Positions 17,217 through 26,705 of a stretch of DNA of 64,000 nucleotides are shown one piece after another (the first letter of the stretch is position 1; every line of letters begins with the position of its first letter). The notes under the pieces were generated by a model. It worked only from the letters and a program-made list of their open reading frames with translations, did no database searches and was not told the DNA's origin. The translations under genes were made by a program, and so were the position numbers. Source of the DNA: Runella limosa DSM 17973 (lineage in GTDB: Bacteria; Bacteroidota; Bacteroidia; Cytophagales; Spirosomataceae); contig NZ_KI519429.1 in NCBI RefSeq assembly GCF_000482465.1, positions 124,001 to 188,000 on the forward strand. Direction: 5' to 3'.

Positions 17217-18692
17217 ATGTACCAAGACGCCACAATTTCAGAAGTTAACGAAGCGATGCAGCGCGCCTACGCGGCTTTTTTGGAATATCGCCACAAAAGC
17301 GGTAAAGAAAAAGCCACATTTATTCGGGCCGTTGCCGACGAAATAGAAGCCCTCGGAGAGGCTGTCATTGAAGTAGCCATGCGCGAAACGCACCTGCCGT
17401 CGGTGCGCTTAACGGGCGAACGCGGACGTACCTGTAACCAACTTCGCAACATTGCTGAGGTGGTTGCGGAGGGTTCGTGGGTGGACGCCACCATCGACAC
17501 GGCCATTCCTGACCGCCTACCATTACCCAAACCAGATATTCGCAATATGCTCGTTCCCATCGGGCCAGTCGTGGTATTTGGGGCAAGTAATTTTCCATTT
17601 GCTTACTCAACAGCGGGTGTTGACCCCGCAGCGGCTTGGGGTGCGGGTTGCCCTGTAGTCCTAAAAGCCCACCCTGCTCACCCCGAAACGTCTGAGATGG
17701 TTGCGGGTGCGGTTCGCAAAGCGATTGAAAAAACAGGTATGCCACAAGGGCTTTTTGAGCACTTGCAAGGAGCGGGTTTTGAAGTTGGGAAAGCGCTTGT
17801 ATTGCACCCCAAAACGGCCGCAGTAGGCTTCACAGGTTCGTTTGTGGGAGGAAAAGCCTTGTTCGACTTGGCCAACCAACGTCCCGTACCTATTCCTGTT
17901 TTTGCCGAAATGGGCAGTACCAATCCCGTTTTCCTCCTACCTGACGCCCTTGATAAAGAAGCAGTAAAATACGCAAAACTCTACGCAGGTTCTATCACGG
18001 GAGGCATGGGACAGTTTTGTACCAAACCAGGCTTGATTATTGGGGTAGAAGGCGAAGGACTCGATACGTTTAGCACAACCCTTGCCAACGAAATCCGTCA
18101 AATCGCTCCTGTACCTATGTTACACGCGGGAATTGCGAAAGCATTCCGTGCCAAGCGCAGTGAAGTCATTGGCCACGAAGCCGTAACGATAGACGCTGAA
18201 ACCGAAGGAACTTACCAAGATTTAGACGGTATCCCGTCGGTGGCTTCGGTCAATGGCGACGACTTTTTACAAAATACAACCCTGCACCAAGAAGTATTTG
18301 GCCCTTTTTCATTGATTATCAAGTGCAAAGACACGGCCGAAATGAACGACATCATCGAACATTTGGAAGGACAGCTTACTTGCACCGTCATTGGAACTGA
18401 TGCCGACCTCGCCAACGCCGCTGATTTGATTGCGGCCGTGAGCCTTTTGTGCGGTCGGGTGCTTCTCAATGGCGTTCCGACGGGTGTAGAAGTTTGCGCA
18501 GCGATGCAGCACGGTGGGCCTTTCCCCGCCAGTACCGACGGTCGTTTTGGTTCGGTAGGTGCTCATGCCATCAAGCGTTTTGTGCGTCCGTTGGCGTACC
18601 AAAACTTTCCACAACACCTTCTCCCCGACGAGCTCAAAGACGGAAACCCATTAGGAATCTGGAGAATGGTAAATGCGAATTGGGAAAAGTAA
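17217..18692 (+). CDS. Alpha-ketoglutaric semialdehyde dehydrogenase
   Basis: This 491-residue NADP-dependent aldehyde dehydrogenase oxidises 2,5-dioxopentanoate to 2-oxoglutarate, the last step of several sugar-acid and hydroxyproline pathways. Visible features are GFTGSFVGGKALFDLA in the cofactor loop, the catalytic Glu in AEMGSTNPVF, and the catalytic Cys in GGMGQFCTKPG. MYQDATISEV is the likely start, from the ATG at 17217. The other pathway genes are not in the window. Confidence 0.9.
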   Translation: MYQDATISEVNEAMQRAYAAFLEYRHKSGKEKATFIRAVADEIEALGEAVIEVAMRETHLPSVRLTGERGRTCNQLRNIAEVVAEGSWVDATIDTAIPDRLPLPKPDIRNMLVPIGPVVVFGASNFPFAYSTAGVDPAAAWGAGCPVVLKAHPAHPETSEMVAGAVRKAIEKTGMPQGLFEHLQGAGFEVGKALVLHPKTAAVGFTGSFVGGKALFDLANQRPVPIPVFAEMGSTNPVFLLPDALDKEAVKYAKLYAGSITGGMGQFCTKPGLIIGVEGEGLDTFSTTLANEIRQIAPVPMLHAGIAKAFRAKRSEVIGHEAVTIDAETEGTYQDLDGIPSVASVNGDDFLQNTTLHQEVFGPFSLIIKCKDTAEMNDIIEHLEGQLTCTVIGTDADLANAADLIAAVSLLCGRVLLNGVPTGVEVCAAMQHGGPFPASTDGRFGSVGAHAIKRFVRPLAYQNFPQHLLPDELKDGNPLGIWRMVNANWEK

Positions 18693-18725
18693 TTAAAAAT
18701 AAAAGGCAAGGAGCAAATTGCAAGA

Positions 18726-18773
18726 GGCAAAATAAAAGGTGCTTAGAAATTTCTAAGCACCTTTTATTTTGCC
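18726..18773. terminator. Perfect 48-nt palindrome, likely terminator
   Basis: Two 24-nt halves are exact reverse complements (GGCAAAATAAAAGGTGCTTA... on the left), centred between 18749 and 18750, with an A-rich left side and T-rich right side. The centre contains TTAGAAA-TTTCTAA, the same arms as the hydrogenase operators but without a spacer. Confidence 0.7.
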
Positions 18774-18873
18774 GTTCCTGTCTGATTTTTCGTCCTTCAT
18801 CCCGAAAGACTTGAATCCTCACCCAATGTCGCTTATTTTCGTTTCAACAATTTAACCTTAACTACTGATAGAT

Positions 18874-19785
18874 ATGATTGCGTTTGGAATAATCGCTGTA
18901 CTCGCTTTTTTACTCGTTTGGATGACCATCAAGGTGGTTCCACAGCAAACCGCTTTTGTGGTCGAGCGCTTGGGCAAGTTTTACGGGGTGCTTCAGCCTG
19001 GTATCAACTGGGTCGTACCCTTTTTTGACCGTATCGCTTATAAACATAGCCTAAAAGAAAAAGCGATTGATATACCAGAACAAATTTGTATCACCCGCGA
19101 CAACGTACAGGTTCGCGTGGACGGCGTTTTGTTTTTACAGGTGGTCGATCCTCAGCGTGCTTCCTACGGAATCAACGATTACGTATTTGCCGTGACTCAG
19201 TTGGCCCAAACCACCATGCGTTCGGAGATGGGAAAAATTGACCTTGATAAAACCTTTGAAGAACGTACCACCGTTAACCACGCCGTGGTGCAAGCCATCG
19301 ACGAGGCGGCGATTGGCTGGGGTGTAAAAATGCTCCGTTACGAAATAAAAAATATTACCCCTCCGCAAAGCGTTCTTCACGCAATGGAGAAACAAATGCA
19401 AGCCGAACGCGAGCGCCGTGCGTTGATTTTGCAATCGGACGGGGAGAAAATGGCCGCTATCAATCAGGCCGAAGGTCAGAAACAAAAAGTTGTTTTAGAA
19501 TCTGAAGCATTAAAATTGCGCCAAATCAACGAATCGGAAGGACAAGCAGCCGCCATTAAGTCGGTAGCCGATGCCACTGCCGACAGTATTCGGGTGATTG
19601 CAGCGTCCCTTCAAGAAAAAGGCGGTATGGATGCCGTTCAATTGAAAGTAGCCGAACAAATGGTACAACAGTTCGGAAACTTAGCTAAGAGTACCAATAC
19701 GATGATTCTCCCTGCCAACTTTGGAGACATGTCTTCGATGATTGCCACAGCGATGAGCATCGTTAAGCAACAGGAAAAAAAATAA
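18874..19785 (+). CDS. SPFH/Band 7 (stomatin/QmcA-like) membrane protein
   Basis: This 303-residue protein has one N-terminal membrane helix (about 2-20) and an SPFH domain (about 22-190, with VVERLGKFYGVLQPGINWV). A coiled-coil region rich in Ala, Glu and Gln follows (about 165-245: ERERRALILQSDGEKMAA). These proteins form ring-like membrane scaffolds and often partner with NfeD proteins, as encoded 23 bp downstream. Confidence 0.93.
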   Translation: MIAFGIIAVLAFLLVWMTIKVVPQQTAFVVERLGKFYGVLQPGINWVVPFFDRIAYKHSLKEKAIDIPEQICITRDNVQVRVDGVLFLQVVDPQRASYGINDYVFAVTQLAQTTMRSEMGKIDLDKTFEERTTVNHAVVQAIDEAAIGWGVKMLRYEIKNITPPQSVLHAMEKQMQAERERRALILQSDGEKMAAINQAEGQKQKVVLESEALKLRQINESEGQAAAIKSVADATADSIRVIAASLQEKGGMDAVQLKVAEQMVQQFGNLAKSTNTMILPANFGDMSSMIATAMSIVKQQEKK

Positions 19786-19808
19786 TTAACCATTAATTTT
19801 TACCCGAA

Positions 19809-20246
19809 ATGGAAATCTCATCCACCCAAATTTGGATTATCGTTGGAGTAGTGATGCTCATAGCAGAATTACTTTCAGTATCTTTCGTATTTGCTTTTAT
19901 TGGTGTGGGGGCATTCGTAACTGCTTTTTTAACGTGGATGGGCGTATTGCCCATGATTAATGCGCAATTGTTCTGTTTTTCGGTCGTGTCCGTTTTGTCA
20001 CTGTTTGCGTTTAGAAAACCGCTTCAAGCACTCACCAAAAAATCGTCGGACAAGTCGCTGGAGTACTCTGAGTACGTGGGCGATAAAGCAACCGTCGTCA
20101 TCGACATCCCTGTCGATGGCGAAGGGAAGGTTTTTTACCGAGGTACCGAATGGATTGCCCTCTCGAAATCGCACGAGCGTATTCACAAAGGCAAATCAGT
20201 TGTTATTCAAGAACTCGACGGCATTCGCCTCATTGTTGCAGAATAA
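19809..20246 (+). CDS. NfeD-like membrane protein
   Basis: This 145-residue protein has two to three helices in the first 75 residues followed by an OB-fold soluble domain (about 85-145, with YVGDKATVVIDIPVDGEGKV and SKSHERIHKGKSVVI). It is the usual operon partner of SPFH proteins and probably helps to build or regulate the membrane assembly. Confidence 0.92.
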   Translation: MEISSTQIWIIVGVVMLIAELLSVSFVFAFIGVGAFVTAFLTWMGVLPMINAQLFCFSVVSVLSLFAFRKPLQALTKKSSDKSLEYSEYVGDKATVVIDIPVDGEGKVFYRGTEWIALSKSHERIHKGKSVVIQELDGIRLIVAE

Positions 20247-20271
20247 AACACAAGTAACCAACTATTTACAC

Positions 20272-20306
20272 AAAAAAAGTCGCTGTTAAGCAGCGACTTT
20301 TTTTGT
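20272..20306 (+). terminator. Rho-independent terminator after the NfeD gene
   Basis: AAAAAAAGTCGCTG and CAGCGACTTTTTTT form a 14-bp stem around a 5-nt loop, closing the SPFH-NfeD unit. Confidence 0.9.
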
Positions 20307-20360
20307 AGTATTTCCAACCATTTTCACCAAAAGCAAGTCTTCATAGAAAAATACAAGGCT

Positions 20361-20573
20361 ATGCGTTTACTATTGATTTTCGCTTTTTTATTGGCAATGA
20401 CGGGTTGTGAAAAAGAGCTACCTCCAGAATGTGTGGAGAAGCCCGTTGACTCCTTTAATTGCTATCTTAGCTATGCGCCCGTTTGTGGTTGCAATGGTAA
20501 AACATACAGCAACGCTTGCTTTGCCGAAGCGTATGGCATTGTCAATTATACCCAAGGTGAGTGCAAAAAATAA
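20361..20573 (+). CDS. Kazal-domain lipoprotein
   Basis: This 70-residue protein has a lipoprotein signal (LLAMTGC, Cys16) followed by a single Kazal-type protease-inhibitor domain. The domain carries the six-cysteine pattern C..C..C.C(NGKTYSNAC)...C. The core YSNAC and the spacing YTQGEC are standard. It may protect the surface against serine proteases. The stop codon lies immediately before the end of the convergent Gfo/Idh/MocA gene, with no gap. Confidence 0.9.
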   Translation: MRLLLIFAFLLAMTGCEKELPPECVEKPVDSFNCYLSYAPVCGCNGKTYSNACFAEAYGIVNYTQGECKK

Positions 20574-21905
20574 TTAGTATTTGAACGGCTTTCCACCTGC
20601 CAATACTTCTTGTGATTTTGCATCAAACGTCACGCGCTGACCTGTGCGGTAGGCAGCATTGGCCATAATGGTCGCGATTGAGTGCTGGTATCCTGCCTCA
20701 ATCGGTGCATTGGGCTGCTTACGGCTACGCACACACTCCATCCAGTTTTTGATGTGATTGAACGTAAGTGGATCGTTGCCTGTATTGGCACTGGTTTCTA
20801 CTTTCGCTCCCTCTAACTTCATCGTTGGCAACAAGTTAGCTGGCAAGCCCATTGCTTTAGCCTCGCGCTCACGCAAACCACCCGTTGGGCTGATTTCGTT
20901 GGTGTCAAGGTTAATCATACCACCGTTTGAGTAGTACAACTCCTTGGTTTCACCCGCTGAGTTAGAAAAACGGCTGGTGAATTGTACTTGGAAACCTGTT
21001 TTTGGATCATCCAATGGGCCGTAATCAAACACTACCGTCAACGTATCTGGGTTGGTACGGCCATCTTTCCACTGGTAAATCCCGCCGTTGGCTACGGCCG
21101 AACGTGGGTGTGGCAAGCCGCTGAACCAGTGTACAGTATCAATTTGGTGACTCATCCATTGGCCTGGAATCCCCGATGAATACGGCCAGAACAAGCGGTA
21201 TTCTAAGTATTTACGTGGGTCAAAAGCTGTTTTAGGGCGGTTAAGTTGATAACGCATCCAGTCCACATCCGACTCTTTCAAATCTTTGGTCAATTCGGGA
21301 CGGCGCCAGCGACCAGGCTGATTGACGTTCCACATCAATTCTACCATTACGATGGGGCCAAACTTACCTGACTTGATAAAATCAGCCGCTGCCCAGTAGT
21401 TTTCTCCACTACGACGCTGCGAACCAATCTGTACAATTTTGCCCGATGCTTTTACGGCTTTCAATACCGCACGGTTGTCTTCCATGGTTTCCGAAAGCGG
21501 TTTTTCGGCATACACATCGCAGCCTGCTTGCACGGCTTCAATGGTATGAATGGCGTGTTGGAAATCGGCCGTACTCATAAAAACGGCGTCCACCACTTTG
21601 GCATCGTACATTTCTTCATTGTTACGGAACGCTTTCACGTTGCCGCCTAATTGTTTGTCCAAATAGGCTTTTCCTTCGTCACGGCGGCGGTTCCAAATGT
21701 CGGAAATCGCCGTCATTTCAAAGTTCATTTGTTTTGAAAGTTCCTTAAATGGCCCGACGTGTGACGAACGGTGACGGTCTGAAAAACCAACTACCCCAAC
21801 TCGTACGCGGTCATTGGCACCAATGATTTTGGCATAACTACTTGCCGACATGGCCGTTGCGGCACTGGCTAAAATAGATTTTTCTATAAATTCTCTGCGT
21901 TGCAT
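20574..21905 (-). CDS. Gfo/Idh/MocA family oxidoreductase with Tat-like leader
   Basis: This 443-residue protein has a twin-arginine-like leader (RREF, then an Ala/Ser-rich stretch), a Rossmann NAD(P) domain (VGVVGFSDRH) and the catalytic EKPLSETMEDN motif, where Lys is conserved. Family members reduce or oxidise sugars and related ketones. Secreted or Tat-targeted forms are common in Bacteroidota. The substrate is unknown and no sugar operon is next to it. Confidence 0.88.
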   Translation of the reverse strand: MQRREFIEKSILASAATAMSASSYAKIIGANDRVRVGVVGFSDRHRSSHVGPFKELSKQMNFEMTAISDIWNRRRDEGKAYLDKQLGGNVKAFRNNEEMYDAKVVDAVFMSTADFQHAIHTIEAVQAGCDVYAEKPLSETMEDNRAVLKAVKASGKIVQIGSQRRSGENYWAAADFIKSGKFGPIVMVELMWNVNQPGRWRRPELTKDLKESDVDWMRYQLNRPKTAFDPRKYLEYRLFWPYSSGIPGQWMSHQIDTVHWFSGLPHPRSAVANGGIYQWKDGRTNPDTLTVVFDYGPLDDPKTGFQVQFTSRFSNSAGETKELYYSNGGMINLDTNEISPTGGLREREAKAMGLPANLLPTMKLEGAKVETSANTGNDPLTFNHIKNWMECVRSRKQPNAPIEAGYQHSIATIMANAAYRTGQRVTFDAKSQEVLAGGKPFKY

Positions 21906-22081
21906 GAGCGGAAACTTTGTTTAGTATGTCATTACAGAAGACAACCTTTTTTCCTATTTACTTCCTAAAGGCACAAAAATCCTACCTAAAATCCCATAAA
22001 ATTTACGCAAACGTTCCCGACTGTAAGTCTCTAATTCAGGGGTTTGTGACGCGGGCTATCCATAATAACCCGCGCCACACC

Positions 22082-22293
22082 CGTCGGGATGTGAGCATCC
22101 CTCCCCACAGCACACACTCATCGGGATATGAGCATCCCTCCTCACGACACACACTCGTCGGGATGTAAGCATCCCTCTCCATGGCAGGCACTCGTCGGGA
22201 TGTGAGCATCCCTCCCCACGGCACGCACTCGTCGGGATGTAAGTATCCCTCTCCACGACACACGCTCGTCGGGATGTGAGCATCCCTCTCCAC
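22082..22293. repeat. Tandem array of six 37-bp units with a 6-bp stem hairpin
   Basis: Six units begin at 22082, 22119, 22156, 22193, 22230 and 22267 (the last incomplete). Each contains TCGGGATGTGAGCATCCCTC, in which GGGATG and CATCCC pair around TGAG; units vary by a few bases. The array fills most of the 394-bp gap between the Gfo/Idh/MocA and pckA genes and ends six bases from the pckA stop. The remaining 176 bp (21906-22081) show no gene. Confidence 0.9.
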
Positions 22294-22299
22294 TTCATT

Positions 22300-23916
22300 C
22301 TATTCGACACTCTGCATTCTCCCCTCGACATTCCCCACTGGTCCTGCGTTGATGATTTCTTCTGAACAACCGTCTTTATAGGTTTCAAAGTTTTTGTTAA
22401 AAAGTGATGCCAATTTTTTCGCCGTTGCGACATAGTCCTCTTGGCTTGTCCACGTATTTTGTGGAATCAATAATTCACTCGGAACAGCAGCGCACGACGT
22501 TGGAATTTCAAGCCCAAAAATAGCATCGACGACCGTAGCTGCATTGGCCAATTCGCCGTTGTGAATCGCATCCAAAATAGCACGGGTATAGCGCAATTTT
22601 ATCCGTGAACCCACACCATAAGCCCCACCCGTCCAGCCTGTGTTCACTAGCCACACATGGGTATTATTTTCTTGGATTTTTTGGGCCAATAATTCCGCGT
22701 ATTTGCTCGGGTGCCACACCATAAACGCCGCCCCAAAACAAGCAGAGAAGGTCGCTGTCGGCTCGGTTACGCCCATTTCAGTGCCCGCTACTTTGGCCGT
22801 ATAGCCACTAATAAAATGGTACATAGCCTGCGCAGGTGTTAGTTTAGAAACGGGCGGAAGCACTCCGTAGGCATCACAGGTCAAGAAAATGATGTTTTTG
22901 GGATGACCACCCACGCACGGTATTTTAGCGTTTGGAATAAACTCAATGGGGTACGAAGCGCGGGTGTTTTCCGTAATAGAGGTATCGTCGTAATCAACTT
23001 CGTGCGTTGTCGGGTCATAAACGACGTTTTCTAACACCGTACCAAACTTGATAGCTTGGAAAATTTCTGGTTCTTTTTCAGCACTTAAATTGACGGCTTT
23101 GGCGTAGCATCCACCCTCAATGTTAAACACCCCATCGGCCGACCAACAGTGCTCATCGTCGCCAATCAATTGACGGTGTGGGTCAGCAGAAAGGGTTGTT
23201 TTTCCCGTTCCACTTAGGCCAAAAAACAAAGAAACATCGCCATCAGCGCCTTCATTGGCCGAGCAGTGCATTGATAGCACGCCGATTTTGGGCATGATGT
23301 AGTTCATAATTGTGAACACCCCTTTTTTCATCTCACCCGCGTACTCCGTTCCCAAAATCACAAACTGCTTGCGCTCAAAACACAAGTCAATGCTCGTCCG
23401 AGAGTTCATGTGGGTAGTATAGGGATTGGCTGGAAACTCTCCCGCGTTGTAAATCACGTAATCAGGTTCGCCAAACGTCGCTAGTTCCTCTTGCGTTGGC
23501 CGAATCAGCATGTTGTTCATAAACAAGGCATGATAAGGACGCGTACAAATCACCCGTACTTTGATGCGGTACGTAGGATCCCAACCCGCAAACCCGTCCA
23601 CAACGTACATCCGCGTGCGGGTATTAAAATAGTCGATGGCCCGCTGAATATTGATGTTGAACGTATGCTCATCCATTTTGATGTTCACATTTCCCCACCA
23701 AATATCATTGACACTTTCGGGGCGTTCGATGATACGTTTGTCTTTAGGGCTGCGACCCGTTTTTTCGCCCGAATCGAGCATCAACGCACCTTTGTCAGAA
23801 ATGGCCGCCACTTTTTCGTACAAAATGGCCATTTGGTACAACTGAGCGGGCGACGCATTGCGAATTGTCTCTTTGTTTTTGATACCGTACTGGAGAAGGT
23901 TGAATGAAGTGCTCAT
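22300..23916 (-). CDS. pckA: Phosphoenolpyruvate carboxykinase (ATP)
   Basis: This 538-residue enzyme converts oxaloacetate and ATP to phosphoenolpyruvate in gluconeogenesis. The kinase-1a P-loop [16 protein letters not shown] and the metal-binding stretch after it are clear. Other family blocks are [19 protein letters not shown] and [16 protein letters not shown]. The start at [11 protein letters not shown] (23916) is preferred; the open frame extends upstream through AT-rich leader sequence. It appears to be monocistronic. Confidence 0.97.
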   Translation of the reverse strand: MSTSFNLLQYGIKNKETIRNASPAQLYQMAILYEKVAAISDKGALMLDSGEKTGRSPKDKRIIERPESVNDIWWGNVNIKMDEHTFNINIQRAIDYFNTRTRMYVVDGFAGWDPTYRIKVRVICTRPYHALFMNNMLIRPTQEELATFGEPDYVIYNAGEFPANPYTTHMNSRTSIDLCFERKQFVILGTEYAGEMKKGVFTIMNYIMPKIGVLSMHCSANEGADGDVSLFFGLSGTGKTTLSADPHRQLIGDDEHCWSADGVFNIEGGCYAKAVNLSAEKEPEIFQAIKFGTVLENVVYDPTTHEVDYDDTSITENTRASYPIEFIPNAKIPCVGGHPKNIIFLTCDAYGVLPPVSKLTPAQAMYHFISGYTAKVAGTEMGVTEPTATFSACFGAAFMVWHPSKYAELLAQKIQENNTHVWLVNTGWTGGAYGVGSRIKLRYTRAILDAIHNGELANAATVVDAIFGLEIPTSCAAVPSELLIPQNTWTSQEDYVATAKKLASLFNKNFETYKDGCSEEIINAGPVGNVEGRMQSVE

Positions 23917-23974
23917 AAGAGAAAGTGAATGGTTGATGACATTTTGGTCAAAAAAGAGGAATAAATAATCCTCC

Positions 23975-23982
23975 CAAATGTA
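23975..23982 (-). promoter_or_regulatory. Candidate -7 element for pckA
   Basis: CAAATGTA on the plus strand is TACATTTG on the minus strand, matching TAnnTTTG. It lies about 60 bp upstream of the pckA ATG. No clear -33 TTTG at the usual spacing. Confidence 0.45.
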
Positions 23983-24061
23983 CAAACCAATCCCTAACGA
24001 AACACAGGATAACCGTCACATTTTCAGCACTTTTATGCTAAATAAGTAATGATAAATGTCA

Positions 24062-25561
24062 TTATTGTTTTTTATTCTCCAACACCCAAAGCCCCCTTAA
24101 CGACTGATTGATAGGGTTATGATAAGAAGGGCGTTCGAGGTAGCCGAGCAAGAGGTCGGTGTCGCCGTCGCGGTCGTAATCGGCTTTTTCCATCAGCATC
24201 CATTTGTCTTGGCGGGGTTGGGCAAAGGTTGTGGCTTTAAATTTCAGGCTGCCTTGATTTTCCAAAAACACAAATCCTTCTTGGGGTTTGGCGGGGAAAT
24301 ACGAAATCGCAGCGATGTCGATGTCACCGTCTTTATCAAAATCTTCAGCCAGGGCCTTTGCGGCACCGTTTAAGCCAAAAAAGTAAGCTTCTTTGAAGTG
24401 CAAATGCCCGTCGTTTAAGAAAATACGAATCCCGTGGTAGGGTTTTAAAATCATGGAATAATCGGCATTGTCGCCGTTGGCATAAAGAATATCAATATTT
24501 CCATCACCATTAAAATCAGCCAATTCGGCGTAGCTAGAGCCATACACGGGCGGGAAACGATGCAGTATTTGTTTTTCAAAACGTCCACCACCACGGTTGT
24601 AATAGACTGCCATTTGTTCATCACCTTGCGCCAACAACACAAAATAATCGAGCTTACCGTCACGGTTAAAATCGTAAGGCTGAACCACCCTCGCCCCTGC
24701 CAACGCATCCAATTGAAACGCTTGGTAGGTATCATTAGGCAGTTGTTTGTACCACGAAAATTGCCCCAAATGAAACCCAAACTCACACACCATCATATCT
24801 TTGAGGCCATCGCCATCCACGTCCGTAACGTACTGACTCACAGGCCGACGAAGTTTAGAAATTAAGGTTTTTGAATCCCATTTTTTCCCATCAGCCGCCT
24901 TTTTATACTGAACCATTGTTCCCGTCATTTTGTCGTTGGGATCCATGATACCCATCGCCAGCGCATTGAGGCTTCCATCGGCATTGAAATATACATCCGA
25001 TGGCGCCGACCCTACGCTAATCGAGTCTGTTCGCTTAAATTGCGCATCCAAAATATGAATCTTTCCCGTACGCGTACCGACGTATAACTTTTGGGCTTTG
25101 TCATCAAATTTTAGCATCGACACCATCGGCAGTTTTTCTACGTCTGGGACATCCGTTTTGGGAGCAAACAGCGTCAAATCACTTGAAATGGGGTAATTTT
25201 TAGATGAATCGGGAAGTTTTTCGGGCGCATTGGTAAGGTAATATTTCACAATTTTCTCCCACTCTTCTTTGGAAAGAATGGGGGTTTCTGGGTAAATATT
25301 CGCTTGCGTAAATGCAATAATTTCGTCGGTTGACAACTCTCCATACACGCTCATTGTTGGGGCAGGCTCTACCCCCAACCGAAGCGCCATTTGGGGTAAA
25401 ACACCCTTTTCCCACGTTTTTTTGTCCAACAAACTAGGAGAAGGCATCTCGTGACAACCACCACAATAACTCTGCGCAAGTCGTTCCTCTTCCGACTTTG
25501 AACTGAAATTACAGGCGTTTATTAACAGCATTAGTGCCCCAAATGCAATAATTTTTCTCAT
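24062..25561 (-). CDS. Haem-motif lipoprotein with FG-GAP/VCBS repeats
   Basis: This 499-residue protein has a lipoprotein signal (LLINAC, Cys17) and a c-type haem motif CGGCH near residue 33. A propeller-like region follows with repeated calcium-binding signatures DVDGDG, DFNRDG, DFNGDG, DFDKDG and DYDRDG, typical of FG-GAP/VCBS domains. A cytochrome-like N-terminus joined to an FG-GAP propeller suggests a surface redox or binding protein. It is transcribed alone, divergent from the endonuclease-family gene. The substrate is unknown. Confidence 0.82.
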   Translation of the reverse strand: MRKIIAFGALMLLINACNFSSKSEEERLAQSYCGGCHEMPSPSLLDKKTWEKGVLPQMALRLGVEPAPTMSVYGELSTDEIIAFTQANIYPETPILSKEEWEKIVKYYLTNAPEKLPDSSKNYPISSDLTLFAPKTDVPDVEKLPMVSMLKFDDKAQKLYVGTRTGKIHILDAQFKRTDSISVGSAPSDVYFNADGSLNALAMGIMDPNDKMTGTMVQYKKAADGKKWDSKTLISKLRRPVSQYVTDVDGDGLKDMMVCEFGFHLGQFSWYKQLPNDTYQAFQLDALAGARVVQPYDFNRDGKLDYFVLLAQGDEQMAVYYNRGGGRFEKQILHRFPPVYGSSYAELADFNGDGNIDILYANGDNADYSMILKPYHGIRIFLNDGHLHFKEAYFFGLNGAAKALAEDFDKDGDIDIAAISYFPAKPQEGFVFLENQGSLKFKATTFAQPRQDKWMLMEKADYDRDGDTDLLLGYLERPSYHNPINQSLRGLWVLENKKQ

Positions 25562-25613
25562 AGGAAGTGTTTACTTTGTACTCAAAAGCGAAAAACGGCC
25601 CTAAAACTACGCA

Positions 25614-26705
25614 ATGAAATCCACAACTTCTTTCTTTTGGCGACTTCACCAAGTATTCTTTATTTATACGCTATTGGTATATGGGCTTGCTTTTTTTACG
25701 TTCACGGGGCATTGGGTGGCGGGCTTTTTAATGATGAGTTTGCCCGTAGTGGTTCTGCTTCACTTGGTCATATTTTGCTACTTTTTACTACGTAAATCTT
25801 CAAAAATGACCCTTTCAGGCGCAGCACTGTTGCTGAGTTTTCCCTTTTGGAGCCGTACTTTTCAGTTTTCTTGGGTCGCGCCTCCTGCACCTGAGAAACA
25901 AGAATTGACTGTTTTGTCGTACAACGTTATGTCGTTTGACGCATACAATTTTATTCAAAACATCCACCCCGAAAACAACCAAGCCATGCTTGAGTGGGTC
26001 AAAGGGCTGAAGACCGACATCCAGTGTTATCAGGAATTTTACAACTCCGATACGCGCCCCCATTTGAATACATTAAAACAACTCAAAAAAGTAGGGTATC
26101 CGTATTATACCGTTTTGCACCCCGACGTAGCTCCCCGCGAACAGCACTGCATGGGCCTAGCGATTGTTTCAAAATACCCCATTATCGACCGTGGGGAGGT
26201 TGAATTTCACGACCAAAATGGCTTGCTTTTTGCCGACATTGTGATTCGGAAAGACACCATTCGGGTCATTAACTTGCACTTACGCTCGATGATTGTTCGC
26301 TTTGGTGGATTGAAAGAAGCTTACGTTGAAAAAGACTATAAACAAGGCAAAAAAGAAGCAAAAAAAGTCACCCAACGCCTCAAAATGGGGTTTATCCACC
26401 ATTCCGAAGAGGCTGATGTGTTGCTAGAATGGATACAAAAAAGTCCCCATCCTGTGTTGGTATGTGGCGATTTCAACGAGGTTCCGTACGGCTATGTATA
26501 TGGCGAAGTTCGGTCTATGCTCGCCAATGCCTTTGAAGAAAAGGGCCACGGATTTGGGTTTTCGTACCGCAATACGCCACGCTTTATCCGAATCGACAAC
26601 CAATTTTTTGACAAAAAAAAGCTGGAAGCCATCGACTTCCAGACCCGAAGAGACATTCCTTACTCCGACCACTACCCCGTCATTGGGCGTTACAGGTTGT
26701 TGTAA
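25614..26705 (+). CDS. Membrane-anchored endonuclease/exonuclease/phosphatase family protein
   Basis: This 363-residue protein has two to three N-terminal helices (about 12-80) and a DNase I-like domain (about 100-363). Visible catalytic blocks are LSYNVMSFD near the start, CYQEFYNSD (Glu), CGDFNEVPYG (Asp-x-Asn) and a final YSDHYPVIGRY (Asp-His). The membrane anchor is a common Bacteroidota variant, and the substrate could be nucleic acid, phospholipid or inositol phosphate. A TTACTTTG sequence at 25571-25578 is close to a -7 element. Its 3' end overlaps the convergent gene by 16 bp. Confidence 0.85.
   Translation: MKSTTSFFWRLHQVFFIYTLLVYGLAFFTFTGHWVAGFLMMSLPVVVLLHLVIFCYFLLRKSSKMTLSGAALLLSFPFWSRTFQFSWVAPPAPEKQELTVLSYNVMSFDAYNFIQNIHPENNQAMLEWVKGLKTDIQCYQEFYNSDTRPHLNTLKQLKKVGYPYYTVLHPDVAPREQHCMGLAIVSKYPIIDRGEVEFHDQNGLLFADIVIRKDTIRVINLHLRSMIVRFGGLKEAYVEKDYKQGKKEAKKVTQRLKMGFIHHSEEADVLLEWIQKSPHPVLVCGDFNEVPYGYVYGEVRSMLANAFEEKGHGFGFSYRNTPRFIRIDNQFFDKKKLEAIDFQTRRDIPYSDHYPVIGRYRLL

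Noticed and set aside
18634-18822. Open frames on both strands around the ALDH terminator
   Set aside because: They translate the perfect palindrome and duplicated CAAATTG/AGGCAA sequence; the mirrored peptides show they are non-coding.
22082-22293. CRISPR array
   Set aside because: The whole 37-bp unit is repeated with only small changes, so there are no unique spacers, and no cas gene is in the window.
22036-22433. Two minus-strand open frames with repeated IPTSVC/HPDECV peptides
   Set aside because: They are translations of the 37-bp non-coding tandem array in different frames; the period is not a multiple of three and the second overlaps pckA.
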